Source: Oppiella nova
Lineage: Eukaryota; Arthropoda; Arachnida; Sarcoptiformes; Oppiidae
Length of the DNA stretch: 64,000 nucleotides
Direction of reading: 5' to 3'
NCBI GenBank assembly: GCA_905397405.1
Contig: CAJPVJ010000005.1
Location: 83,870-147,869 of the forward strand
How positions within the stretch are numbered: position 1 is the stretch's first letter; each line of letters starts with the position of its first letter. The notes beneath the pieces were generated by a model. It saw only the letters and a list, made by a program, of their open reading frames with translations. It made no database searches and was not told where the DNA came from. Position numbers and translations under genes: made by a program. This document shows positions 43,544 to 54,913 of this stretch, in pieces.

Positions 43544-46500
43544 GCATCGTATTTAGTGTGTGTATGTAGTGTTGGAAATACAGTGAAATTACTAATATCT
43601 GGAAAAATCAATACTTTTTAATATGCATACCGTGCAGAGCAAGAAACACAAAAGGCACGACTTCGCAAATCAATACCAGAGGCAAAGCACAGGCACACAG
43701 AGCACAGGCATTCATAGACATAACGGGGCATAAACTGACTGGAAATAAGGGTATGATATGATGTGATATTATTTGATATGATACTCCAACTCCTCAAATG
43801 AATATCGAGATATTGCGTACGAATACCAATAGAAAATGATAAGCAATGATATGATATGACTGTGATATGTACTCAAACATAAAACTCGCTCTTTTTGTAC
43901 GCCTTTAACACAATATATACGGTATTGTCGTCTATAGCCATAGCTGTGCACACAGTGTATAGCAATAAATGTGAATATTTTGCAACCAATACGAGTACTA
44001 AAGCAAAGGATGGATGCATTCATTCATTTTGATAAATCACAATAAGAGATGAGAATAGTGTTTGCAAAGTATTGCCGATCACATGGAAATTTGGTGTATA
44101 TTTGGTGAATACATTTCAATGTGATGTTCAAATAATGATAGAAAACTTATCTCTCACTACCAATACATCGGCCCAACACAGCGGGCGACAAATTTTCATA
44201 TATTTTCAAACCCAACAACAAAAACATAACTAATGTTTTGCTTCTCCACCAAAAATCTTATTCAATTGATAAAGAGTTTTAAAATAGTTATATGAAAAAT
44301 ATTATGCGCTCTTGTATTGTATCATAATATACACCAAACTCTCGGCGATACTGTATATGCCTTTTATATAATGCAAACATTTTTCTAATACACTGTATTA
44401 TATGTATAAATGTATGTTTAGTTCTCAACATTTGTATCGTTAACTTATTCCACAAATATGTAAATAAAATCATTTTCTAATACAAAGCAAAGCACGGAAA
44501 CTGTTAGACATTTTCAATACAAAATTGATTCTCGAAATAAAATATATATATAAAGAAATATTCAGTAAAAAGAGTGTTTGATTTGGAGGCAAATGTGTCG
44601 CAAACAGCGAATGAATATATATTTTTTAGATTTAATTAAACTCCAAATGAGTTGATCGGAAAATATTATTGGAAAACAGTTTATTGAAAAATATTTATGT
44701 CTCACAAAACACGTACAGCCGTAGAGATAGACAATAATGTCAATCGTGTCTAACATTTGGTATTTACTTCTCAAAACAATCTCTCCAATGATTTTGAGCA
44801 TCACATCAATTGCCAAATCAATCACTACTAATGTTATGTTAGGCTTATATTTTGGAGTCCAGATTACACGAGACCAACAAAAAAAGGTTAGATCCTATCG
44901 AGTGAGACGGAGGAATGGGGAGAGTGTGTGAGCCCTGACCAGCATTCATAGCATAGTTGGCATGGGAGGGGAAGGGAGCACAAGTGAGAAAAGTGGCTGT
45001 GAGTTAACACAAACACACGACTCAATTGCTCGTAATAAGAGCAGACAAGACAACTGAGATGAGAGCCAAAAGTGGCCTAAGCTTTGATAAGACGACTGCT
45101 CTCTCGCTGGCAGTATATATCAGTTGTTTGTGATCTCCACTACACTCACAATAATCTTAAATTTTGTGATCCCTAACAGCGAAAGGCATTCCAGTGTTGC
45201 GACAATAATGCCTAACCATCTCTCGTACAGTGTATATAAGTTTAGATACCTTTTTCTGGTTATTAACTCAAATCAAATCATTGTTTTGAACAAAAATGTA
45301 CTAAAGAGTAGACGTGAGAAAACATTTTATTTTGTTTAACTGCTATTCATTTAACTAAACCAAAAGCATAATTGATTTGCAGCATAAAGAGCGCATTGCC
45401 TCCAGACTTGACGTTTGGATAGATTTTAAATAAATACAAATTTAGGATTTTTATTATTTATTGAACACAAAATTTTTCGATCAGTTGTTGGGGTTTAAGG
45501 AATTGAAAGTATTGTAAATATAACGCTTAAGGCGTTTGACAAAAAAACTTATGCCTATTTGTTGAGCATTGCATAGCAATGCAAAGAAAAACAGTTTACT
45601 TTTCACACAACAAAATAGTTATCCTTTTCTTGCTTTGATATAAAGCCAGAGACTTATAGTCGCGGATAGAAAGTGAGAAAAATTGATTATATTTTCAATA
45701 TTATTAGATATCAATAGAGAGAGAAATGACTAGTTTTTTGGTCAGTATTTGGTTCAGAGATGATAACAGAGTGCGAGTGAATGAAAGAGTGGATGCCTTA
45801 ATCTGGAGTTGACTTAAGTGTTAGTTTTTTGTTGTTGTGTTGTTAGTGATAGAGTGAGTGGTATTAGAGTCAACACAAATGGATGGGTATAGAGATGCTG
45901 ACGAGAGAGAGAGAGAGAGAGAAGCAAAGTTAGGTGTGAGTTATCGGTGCACCAAATGTGAGCGACGACTGAAAGCATGCTTTGCTTCAGTGATGCAAAG
46001 ATCGCGCGAAAAACAACAGTTTGGCGTTGAATTGAGGCATAGAGTGAGTGGTGGTGTGTGTGAGGAGAGTGTGTGTGGTTTAAGTGAATTGAAATGTTTG
46101 TATAAAAATGAAAGAAATATTGGAATCCAATTGATCTGAACATCGAGAAGATGAAGAGGAATACGAAGAAAAATAGAGAGAAATTGTTGCATCGGTTTTG
46201 ACATTTGAATGCATTCAGAGATTTGTGTTGAAGGCGTACAGAAAATAATACATAAACTTTATGTGTGTTTTCAATGCCTCTCTCTCTCTCTCTCTCTCTC
46301 CACACACTGTTTGTGTACAACATTTATAAATAATATGAGGGGAAGAGTAATAAAAATAGAGTCCAATTGAGTGACGGCTTCACAAAACTTCTTATGCATC
46401 GCTTTTTTGTTGTTGTGATGCCATTCACTGAATGTGCAATACTTTTGCCTATTGAACAGCTATTGAAAGCACATTTCATTAACCGTTTCGTAAATGAGTC

Positions 46501-47001
46501 GATCAGTGAATGCACTCTAAGATTAATAATACACACAATGAATGCTTTCATATATCAAACATATATTATATACCCGTATATATGAGCGCTATATGTCTAG
46601 CAATGCTTTTCTGGCTATCGATTTCTAATCAATAGGAATCGGCTTTAAATCACATAATAAGACAACAACTCGTATGCAATGGGAAAGCATACAAACGGCT
46701 CACACATAGGGTTCGCACAAACGCCAGGAGCACAGCGTTTGCCACACATTCGGCGTCCGAAACGCGACTCATGTCTGCGATTCCGGTGCGATAGCCGTCG
46801 AGAAAAGGGTTACTTTTAAAGTAAGAATTGGCGCCACTTTTGAAACAAGTCATCGCAACAGTGGCTAAGCTTTCGCATACGAGTGCCAAACAAGTGATGG
46901 ATAGGTATGTGAAAAGTGTAACAAATGAGTCTTACCTGCAATCGCGTCAAATCGAAACTCTTGCAGAAATGAATTATCAACTGCACGTTGGGATCAGCCA
47001 T
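3978..47001 (-). CDS. CUX1: CUX1/CASP N-terminal coiled-coil region, 5' part of gene (three exons, partial)
   Basis: This is the 5' part of a gene homologous to animal CUX1/CASP. CUX1 is a Cut-repeat homeodomain transcription factor. CASP is a Golgi membrane coiled-coil protein made from the same 5' exons in several animals. Exons in transcript order are 47001-46936, 13822-13712 and 4104-3978. They join in phases 0 and 0, and the last ends in phase 1. They encode about 101 residues: a start MADPNVQ..., then [25 protein letters not shown], and [18 protein letters not shown] followed by AAEAAF. This order and spacing match the N terminus of vertebrate CASP. The exons carrying the Cut repeats and homeodomain, or the Golgi transmembrane end, lie beyond position 1, so I cannot say which product this locus makes. 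The introns are unusually long (33.1 and 9.6 kb). Family identity is confident; CASP versus CUX is open. Confidence 0.9.
4567..4600 (+). repeat. (CT)n microsatellite
   Basis: CT run of 34 nt, followed a few bases later by a short GA run. The transcript could fold here. Confidence 0.98.
7326..7541 (-). other. Candidate unassigned exon or gene relic containing a GA microsatellite
   Basis: On the minus strand a reading frame stays open for about 70 codons to a TAA near 7326, without an early ATG. A possible acceptor GCATCAG| lies at about 7485. The product reads [20 protein letters not shown], then ILKNSLP, a microsatellite-encoded Leu-Ser run, then [20 protein letters not shown]. It looks protein-like and sits in a GC-raised patch, but I do not recognise a family. 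The opposite strand is also open over part of it, so it may be chance. It could be an exon of a nested gene, an alternative CUX exon or a relic. Confidence 0.25.
8123..8740 (+). other. Candidate nested plus-strand exons, unassigned
   Basis: Three plus-strand open blocks here carry splice-like borders. One runs from about 8138 to 8374 ([18 protein letters not shown], then [18 protein letters not shown]). One runs from 8401 to about 8487, between a good acceptor (TTTAACAG|) and a donor-like GTAAGA. One starts with ATG near 8636 ([18 protein letters not shown]) and ends at another GTAAGA near 8738. Composition is GC-raised against the intron. No domain is recognised, splice phases could not be tied into one transcript, and the minus strand is also open for 113 codons over 8413-8754. 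Confidence 0.2.
13712..13822 (-). CDS. CUX1: CUX1/CASP coding exon 2
   Basis: This 37-codon exon has acceptor ATTACAG| before CGA (13822) and donor CCTGAG|GTAAGG after 13712, phase 0 at both ends. It encodes [18 protein letters not shown], then [19 protein letters not shown]. This is the most conserved N-terminal coiled-coil stretch of CUX1/CASP. It is isolated by 33.1 kb from exon 1 and 9.6 kb from exon 3. Confidence 0.92.
14375..14411 (+). repeat. (GA)n microsatellite
   Basis: GA run of 37 nt, about 550 nt upstream (transcript sense) of the CUX1/CASP exon 2 acceptor. Confidence 0.98.
16982..17015 (+). repeat. (GA)n microsatellite
   Basis: GA run of 34 nt in CUX1/CASP intron 1. Confidence 0.98.
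22002..22041 (+). repeat. (GA)n microsatellite
   Basis: GA run of 40 nt. A second run lies at 22219-22243. Confidence 0.98.
27431..27462 (+). repeat. (CT)n microsatellite
   Basis: CT run of 32 nt in CUX1/CASP intron 1. Confidence 0.98.
27937..28287 (+). repeat. Tandem duplication, two copies of a 172-bp unit
   Basis: The unit beginning TAATTTATAGCAAAG at 27937 recurs at 28109, an offset of 172 bp. Each copy contains GGGA/GA microsatellite sequence followed by an identical stretch ending in ATATAAACGTTAAT. Outside the microsatellite part the copies look identical, so the duplication is recent. Confidence 0.93.
28780..29129 (+). mobile_element. Decayed copy of the inverted-repeat element (right half)
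   Basis: From 28793 to about 29063 this closely matches 30767-31037, sharing for example AGATTAGTATTTGTGAGGCA and CAGTGAATTAAGTTTATGAT. It continues after a short unrelated gap to a degenerate version of the right terminal repeat at about 29090-29127 (GAGGGGACCGTTAGTGGACA). No left half is visible. It is probably an older, truncated family member. Confidence 0.75.
30313..30531 (+). repeat. Dispersed repeat, intron 1 copy
   Basis: Similar over about 220 bp to 47919-48169 in NUP88 intron 1. Shared blocks include GTTAATAGTAAAAAACGATT near the left and GCATTATCTAATAGTATCTA near the right. The similarity stops a few bases before the inverted-repeat element at 30538. Confidence 0.8.
30538..31119 (+). 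mobile_element. MITE-like element with 78-bp terminal inverted repeats
   Basis: The 78 bp at 30538-30615 and the 78 bp at 31042-31119 are inverted copies differing at one base by my reading. The ends begin TGGCCAYCGCTCACTGC. The 426-bp interior is AT-rich, has a GA tract at 30737-30760 and no open frame, so the element is non-autonomous. Interior parts recur at 28793-29063 and 33498-33632. No clear target-site duplication is visible, so the superfamily is undetermined. Confidence 0.88.
32539..32581 (+). repeat. (GA)n microsatellite
   Basis: GA run of about 43 nt, one of three GA tracts between 32.27 and 32.81 kb. Confidence 0.98.
33498..33632 (+). mobile_element. Fragment of the inverted-repeat element (left interior)
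   Basis: About 130 bp nearly identical to 30616-30750, including ATAGATATAAAAGAGTAGAA and the GTGGAAATAGACGTGAGAG block leading into GA-rich sequence. Immediately upstream only a trace of the terminal repeat (TTTGAACC) survives. Confidence 0.85.
34664..34700 (+). repeat. (GA)n microsatellite
   Basis: GA run of 37 nt in CUX1/CASP intron 1. Confidence 0.98.
35758..35795 (+). repeat. (GA)n microsatellite
   Basis: GA run of 38 nt. It creates the Ser-Leu run in a chance 166-codon minus frame at 35589-36089. Confidence 0.98.
37251..37284 (+). repeat. (GA)n microsatellite
   Basis: GA run of 34 nt in CUX1/CASP intron 1. Confidence 0.98.
40729..40775 (+). repeat. (GA)n microsatellite, interrupted
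   Basis: GA run of 47 nt with one GAAAGA interruption, the longest GA-strand tract in the window. Confidence 0.97.
41204..41241 (+). repeat. (GA)n microsatellite
   Basis: GA run of 38 nt, followed about 100 bp later by CT-rich sequence at 41296-41359. Confidence 0.97.
43082..43118 (+). repeat. (GA)n/(GGGA) microsatellite
   Basis: GA run of 37 nt with two GGGA interruptions. Confidence 0.96.
43507..43540 (+). repeat. (CT)n microsatellite
   Basis: CT run of 34 nt in CUX1/CASP intron 1. Confidence 0.98.
46936..47001 (-). CDS. CUX1: CUX1/CASP coding exon 1
   Basis: Exon 1 has 22 codons from ATG (47001) to CAG, followed by a strong donor CAG|GTAAG at 46935. The peptide ends [11 protein letters not shown], matching the CASP-type start in which a phenylalanine-rich start precedes the RELD block. 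The reading frame stays open upstream of the ATG. The chosen methionine is the one giving the family's usual distance (about 21 residues) to RELD. Confidence 0.85.
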
Positions 47002-47560
47002 TGCGCCCAAACCAATGCAAAAGTGCCAATCTTTCGCTTCACCACCGCATACACCGCATTGAGGCGCATGTCCTCCACAGACACCACCACCACTGGTGGC
47101 TGTCATACGCGAACAGTGGTGCCCACACCCAGGCCATGGCAGGGGGTGGGGGCACTCCCTCATACCCCTTCACTAAACTAATTGTCAAGTAGAATAAGCT
47201 TCCAACACTCACAACTAGCAATGCCCTAGGTCATTATATTTTGTTTAGAAATAGATTTTGTATAAAAAGTTGTGAAAATTAGTGAATAATGCATGAGTTT
47301 GAAAGTATGTGTGCACTCAATTGGTGACCTATCAATGAGCAAGGTGCATTACGAATGCCACCTAATTGTATTTCAAATAGGAAAACTTTTCCAGGTGAAA
47401 TAAAATTCATGATATGTATCGCCTGTAAAGCGAGCACTTGCGGGCATCACTGGTGTATGTGTGCAGCACTGGGAGGACAGGGATGATAGGTTTGAGTGCA
47501 CTCGTAGCGGCCTCTAAGTGCGGGTTCAGTGACTATACATTCATAATAATAGCGGTAATA
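47002..47560. promoter_or_regulatory. Shared upstream region of CUX1/CASP (-) and NUP88 (+)
   Basis: About 560 bp separate the two divergent start codons, and the first 200 bp are GC-rich against an AT-rich background. This layout fits a bidirectional promoter holding both 5' UTRs. No TATA box or initiator could be assigned, and transcription starts are unknown. NUP88 could start at an in-frame ATG at 47483, which would shorten the gap. Confidence 0.45.
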
Positions 47561-50153
47561 ATGTCTGACTTTGTGCTCATCTGTGACTCGGTCTCCAGTC
47601 TCACGACAAGTGCCGCACAACCGGACCACAGATGTGCCGATCGGGAGGTGGTGTGGACGGGGGGACAGGGAGGGCCGGGAGGGCAGTGGGAGTCTCGCAG
47701 TTTGATGTACTACTCGGACAATCAGGTATTCATTTGGCAAACGACCGATCAATGCGTTTATTGCCTCACATTAAGGGACGAGACATCCATAACAAGTGTT
47801 CAGGTATTGTGTTATTGTGTGCTTTCAAACTGTTATGCATTAATATAATTGAATTGAATTGAATTTGCATGTTCACTTATGTGTGTGTGTATGTGCCTGG
47901 TTATGGTGACTATAACATGTTAATAGTAAAAAACGATTCGCAGTCTTATCTCTTCGCAAACAATTCATCACTTGTGACACGACTTTGTTGAGCCAAATGT
48001 CAGCTTTAAAAAAGCGATGGTTTTCAATATGTTTAATATGTTTGCATACAAATGGTTTGCCAGCACTGTATGGATGCTGTAGAGTATGTAACACTATGTA
48101 TAGCCGTATGAGTGCCACACCAGTAGGCAATGCATTATCTAATAGTATCTAATAGTTGTGAAACAAATCTCACGTTTAGTTTGATTGCTATAACTCTCGA
48201 CGACTCCCGACGCCAGCGTTCACTGCAATGCAATGCAAAGCAATCACTCGCTCTTTGGCTTCACTTTTACTCCTTTTGCTGTTTTCGTAAAACTATTTAT
48301 TGTTTCGCTAAAAGTATTAAAAGTATTCACAAATCTTATCCCCTTTTATGCGTTGAAATAATTTTCGCGTTTCCCATGATTTCTAATATGATTTTTATTC
48401 GCCAGTCATCTCCCGATTGCGAGAGCGCTAAGTGTGTTGTCTGTGACATACGATTGCATGCAAAGTGGTATTTGTTATCAATTTATTTATGTTTTGTTTC
48501 AGCGATTGTTTTGCTGTCATTTGCCTTTCATTCCCATATCTTCTTAATGTTCAACTCTTTGGCACTAAATTTCATTGCCTTTAAGTGATTCCTATAGCAA
48601 TGTATAGAGAATTGCTTTTTTCTATTCCTATAGAAAGCCTTTAGGGATAGTATTGTGCCGTAAAAATGGGTTGTTTAGGATCAATGAGAGGCAATGGTTT
48701 GGTTGCCTATGCATTGCTATACAAGCGATGGTGTTATGAGTCTACAAATGAAACTTTGATTACAAGTCTATTGCATTGATATGGCATTTGTGGGCCCAAG
48801 AAATTGACTGAATTATGGATACATGAAAGGCATTATATAATACTCTATAGGAATGACAAAATAGAGGAAATTGATGTGCTTTTGGATGCCATGCCATTCG
48901 TATAGCTATTACTGGTTATGTCTGGAGTCGTAATGCGGTCTAAACTATAGCCTCGTCTGAAGCCCTGTTTTAAATATCTATTACCACAAAGTTTTATAGC
49001 GATTGAAAATATAAAAATATATATTTATTTGTATACATATCCGAATTGCATTTAGTTTTTGTAAATTTGTGCTCAATTGAACTCCATTTCCAATGGATAT
49101 ACCAATACTAGGAATACATTCTATTAGTTTTTTTAGATAAATATATGGCTTATATATAGCTGTACATAACGTTTTATATTACTCGTGTATTTGCCATAAA
49201 AGCCAATGCAATGCAAACTAATAAAAATGAAGCAAAAGTTGGCTTTAGTTGCAATTGATGAATGTGTTGAGACATTTGCATACGAATCCCATAATGTTAG
49301 TGCACTAAACATCTACTGTAATAGTATATGCAATAACATTGGCTTCTATTTGCTATTCTTGTGAAATGCGAAAAACTAGTGAAATATATTGCGATTATAC
49401 TATATACTGTAGTCACTTATATACAGTACCAATCTCTGTTCAATATAGTGTCTCATACTGACAAACGCCCCGTTATTCGACGTGGAAAATGTGGACCTGT
49501 GCGGGACTGGTCGCTTTTTGTCCGTATGGGGTGGTCGAGGTATCAGTATTGTGGAACTGCCGCCTAAATGGGGCGCTTTTGGTGGCTATGAAGGTGGCAA
49601 GTCCTCTGTGCTCAGCAGGTATGCCATAACAACACATCGCTTAAACTACAGTAGTATAATAGTCTATAGTTGTGTATAGTATTAAGTTTATTGCTTAACC
49701 CTTTTATGTTTAACTCTTTGGTCGCATTTATTGATTTGGGCATAAAAGTGATGCCCATTTGTGTTGCTATGCAATAGTCCCTCAATAGATGGATATTACT
49801 GTTGTCTACTCTATCTGTGTATTACTTAAACTTCCAGTTATTCTCTATTCTATTCTCTCGACTCTTGAGTACATTCTCTGCATTACTATTATTGCAGTGA
49901 ATCTCAGCGAAGATATCCATTATATAAAACAATTTGTGCTCTAAAGTTGAACAAAACAGATGGCAATTAAAAATGATAATAAGAGCAAAGAGCCCCAACA
50001 CCACCTGCTCTGTACTCTCTCTCTCTCTCTCTCTCTTACCGCTCATTTACCACTTTTTGTGGTGCAAATGATTTCACTAATTATTATTAGCTATTAATTA
50101 CTGTTTTATACAAAAATATATTTAGTGAACACTTATCTCTCCTCTCTCTCTCT

Positions 50154-50201
<48 letters not shown>

Positions 50202-52636
50202 GTACTCTCTCCATACTCTCCAACACTCTCTCCTTCTCTGCTCTCTTCACCATCTGATCAATACTTATATATCAGTTATAACTTATATATTCTCTGCATT
50301 ACATTATATGTCAAATAATTTAAAGAGATTTTATATTTGCGTTTAGTTTTGACATCACTTTCTATAACCATCACTACTTTAAATGACATATTTTGATGTC
50401 TTTCCGCCCATTCCTATTGGATATGAGACCAAAATTCATTAGAATTAGAAACAGCTTTAAATTTATTGATTAAAACTTCAAATACAATACACTCTCCCCA
50501 TATAATACACTATTGATTAGATTTTGAATAAATTTCTGATATTTTCAAATAATTAAATTTCAAATTGCATTTGAGAATAATACTCACAATAAGAATATTC
50601 ATTAAAACACGAATTGAAGCATAAATTAAAGCACTTTTGTCTGAGTGTTGGCATTATATAAGATTTCTCTGTCTGCCTATTACTTACGATTCATTCAACT
50701 CATTATAAACTGTTGTCTCGCATCAGGTCGTGGTCTTTAGGCCAGAGATTCTTTATCTGCAATCAAAACATACAACTCTTATGCAGTCGATGGCACCCAA
50801 ACAGTCCTCAGCAACACATTGTTCTGCTAATCAATGACAACAGTCTCAGGTCTGACCCACTGTTTCACTCAATTTGCATAACACTAACAGAAAGCCTTTG
50901 TTTTGGGAAACATATGACAGAATCTTCGACATCCACGAGGAGGAGACCCCCATCCAAGTGATCGACTTGTCCGCCACAGACCCCAACTCATCCGTCAAAC
51001 ACTTCGGTGTGTCTGCGTTTGCGACCTCTTTGGGTGACAATGCGGTCAGCTATGACTTCGGGCCCTCCATTTCCAAGTGCTATGACGTGGAGCCGTCCGC
51101 TGTGACCACCGCTGACGAGTGTCTCACTCCTATATATGTGTTGAGAGGCAATGGAGACGTTCTGCTGGTCTACTCGAGCCTCAAATACGCTTACGTCTCG
51201 AACAACGTGTTCGGACCCTTGACTATGAGACCCCCGGCCGAAGATAACTATGGCGTCGACGCCTGTAGTATAGTTTGTTTGGATTGTGTGCCACCAGTGC
51301 TAGTGATCGCCACTTCGTTCGGTGTTCTCCATCATTGCATAGCACTGGACGGCGACAACGAGTTGGACTCCAATCAGGCACTCCTGCCTCAGCCCACGCT
51401 CTATGTCTACGAGACGATTGAGTTGTCGCTGTCGTTGACAACCAGCTCTGACATGCAGGACATGAGCTCTACGTTGAGGCTACATAAGGATCACATGATT
51501 CCCATGCGATACTTCTGTAGCCATTCGTGTGGATTACACGCCATATCCGTGCCATTCGTATCGCAATTAAAGTCGAAAGACGAGCAAAACTTTCACGAAG
51601 AGGAGTCAATAGTAGAGCACTTGATTTGCACCAAACCTATTGCCGGTGCCAATGAGAGTACCGATGATAACGCGGTGCCCATCGTTCCCTTAGGCGTTGC
51701 GGTTGGCGTCCAAAACGGTTATACATTCGTGTTAGTGATGCTGAGCTCAGGCGAGCTGATGGGCCGTCGATTGACGCCGACATACATCGCACACCTATTC
51801 GATGGAGAGGACAATGGTCTCGATGACAACGAGTCCAACGTGTTGTCAGATATCTCTGTACCGAAAGTGGATTTCAATGAATACATCAAACAATTGTTGA
51901 AACGAAATACAAGCGTTCCTCTGCTTAAGTCCAAAGAGCCCACAAATAAGGAGTTGTCGCAGAATCTGGAGCTCCTGTTGACCACAACCGACACATTAAA
52001 GTCGGAGTACATTAAACGATATGATTTGGTGGCCAACGCTATCGACAAAAGAGCTAAAGTGTTGACGAATGACAAAGAGGTTCAGTTACAAGAGCTCAAC
52101 AAATGTCTGTCCGAAAAGGACTCACTGATGAACGGGTTGTTAGTATTGGTGGACAAATACGACGAGACGAGAGAGCGTCAGGAGGGGTTGACTGAGAGGA
52201 TCAACAAAGTGCTCGAATGCCTACAGTTTCAAAGGCCGGAGTTGTCGGCCGCGGAGATGCAACTGCGGGACGAACTGAATCTCATACGGGAGAGGGTGGG
52301 CGCCCATCGCAACAAATTACAACAAATACAAGTCAAGTGTAAATACCAAACCCAACACAACCAACAAATCGGTGACCAAAGCACTGACCTATCGTCCGCC
52401 CAAAGGGGTTCACCACATAAACCCATTCCCTCCCCCAACCAAATGAAGGGCATTCGAGAGATGTTAGCCAATCAGTGAGTAGTGATTACATAATTACATA
52501 AACAAATAAATGACAACTAAATGTATATAAAAAGCGGTCAATTTAATTAATATATTGATTCACTTTTAGGTCCGAATCAGTGGCAGAATTGCTTCAAACG
52601 GTCAACAAAATGACTAAAAGTGAAGCAATTGAATAA
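47561..52636 (+). CDS. NUP88: Nucleoporin NUP88, complete (five exons)
   Basis: NUP88 is a nuclear pore component on the cytoplasmic side that works with NUP214 and NUP62. Exons are 47561-47803, 49449-49618, 50727-50849, 50891-52474 and 52570-52636. Phases agree at all four junctions, giving about 728 residues (human NUP88 has 741). The N-terminal beta-propeller is recognisable from DNQVFIWQTTD, APLFDVENVDL and ISIVELPPKWG, then LGQRFF, RPPAEDNYGVDACS and VEHLICTKPI. Residues from about 560 form the coiled coil (SEYIKRYDLVANAIDKRAK, VDKYDETRERQEGLTERINK). The last exon encodes SESVAELLQTVNK near the end. Introns are 1645, 1108, 41 and 95 bp. The start is the ATG at 47561; an in-frame upstream ATG at 47483 or an extra 5' exon cannot be excluded. 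The gene ends about 500 bp from the convergent S6K stop. Confidence 0.94.
47804..49448 (+). other. NUP88 intron 1
   Basis: Runs from donor CAG|GTATTG to acceptor CAATATAG|. It contains a dispersed repeat copy at 47919-48169. The 152-codon open frame at 48130-48588 is Phe/Ser-rich, overlaps that repeat and shows no known domain, so I treat it as chance. Confidence 0.85.
47919..48169 (+). repeat. Dispersed repeat, NUP88 intron copy
   Basis: Diverged copy of the repeat at 30313-30531. Both share the left block around GTTAATAGTAAAAAACGATT and the right block around GCATTATCTAATAGTATCTA, and both end at AAACAAATC. Small insertions and deletions separate them. Confidence 0.8.
49619..50726 (+). other. 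NUP88 intron 2
   Basis: Runs from donor AGCAG|GTATGC to acceptor GCATCAG|, phase 2. Contains CT tracts at about 50016-50034 and 50137-50202 and otherwise AT-rich sequence. Confidence 0.88.
50137..50202 (+). repeat. (CT)n microsatellite, interrupted
   Basis: About 66 nt of CT with a few interruptions, in NUP88 intron 2. It is the last long GA/CT tract in the window. Confidence 0.96.
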
Positions 52637-52698
52637 CTCGTTTGAAATTGTATTTTTAAATGTTATTTAAAGCACAAATCATTTTTTACTATATTATA

Positions 52699-52704
52699 AA
52701 TAAA
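52699..52704 (+). terminator. NUP88 poly(A) signal
   Basis: An AATAAA hexamer 63 nt after the NUP88 stop codon, in AT-rich 3' sequence. No competing gene lies on this strand. Confidence 0.6.
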
Positions 52705-53092
52705 ACCAGAAAACGGCATTTCATTTTAAAATCAAATTTAAAACATTGTTGTGTTTGTTATGTACGGTATGTATAGAATAGCAAAAATAGTCGAATGATT
52801 AAAAACAATTCATCAATTATATCCTAAATGTTAGTGTGATTTGTTGTATAATTTGTTTTCGTATTATAGAAAATTAGGCACTAATTCATATATATTTCAA
52901 TATATAATTCCATTCAATTCTTTCAATAATTTAAATATAATTTATCGATAAGTTATTAATTTATATAATTAATTAAAAATAGAAAAAAATTGTTTACTTA
53001 ATCCTAAAACGTGAAAAGGGGTCAAAGTTGATACTAAATGGTGGGTGAAAACGGTAAACAAAAAAAAAGAAAAACAATTTATTAGAAATCAA

Positions 53093-53098
53093 TTTATT
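53093..53098 (-). terminator. S6K poly(A) signal
   Basis: AATAAA on the minus strand 55 nt after the S6K stop codon. A second copy lies at 53078-53083. Confidence 0.6.
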
Positions 53099-53152
53099 AT
53101 TTAAACATAATTTACGAAATATTATTAGAATTTGTTGCTTAGAAAGTGGTAT

Positions 53153-54913
<1,761 letters not shown>

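Larger units (their letters stand above)
13823..46935 (-). other. CUX1/CASP intron 1 (33.1 kb)
   Basis: Bounded by donor GTAAG (46935) and acceptor ATTACAG (13823) on the minus strand. The content is AT-rich unique sequence, more than twenty (GA)n/(CT)n tracts, the inverted-repeat element at 30538-31119 and its relatives, and the tandem duplication at 27937-28287. Lesser GA/CT tracts not given their own entry lie near 15808-15823, 15980-15996, 16240-16264, 18664-18689, 19250-19272, 19921-19965, 20278-20294, 21480-21509, 22219-22243, 24901-24924, 29667-29691, 30737-30760, 32276-32303, 32787-32804, 41341-41359, 45904-45922 and 46278-46300. No nested gene could be recognised. Confidence 0.8.

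Noticed and set aside
46816-47163. Minus-strand frame upstream of CUX1 exon 1 with a Cys-rich CGVCGGEAKDWHF stretch resembling a nuclear-receptor zinc module
   Set aside because: The Cys spacing does not fit a nuclear receptor. The frame runs into the CUX1/CASP start MADPNVQ and its GTAAG donor, so the Cys-rich part is most likely 5' UTR.
46828-47181. 117-codon plus-strand open frame
   Set aside because: It is the antisense of CUX1/CASP exon 1 and its upstream region, and resembles no part of NUP88.
48130-48588. 152-codon plus-strand open frame
   Set aside because: Lies in NUP88 intron 1, overlaps a dispersed repeat, and spliced NUP88 phases skip it. No domain seen.
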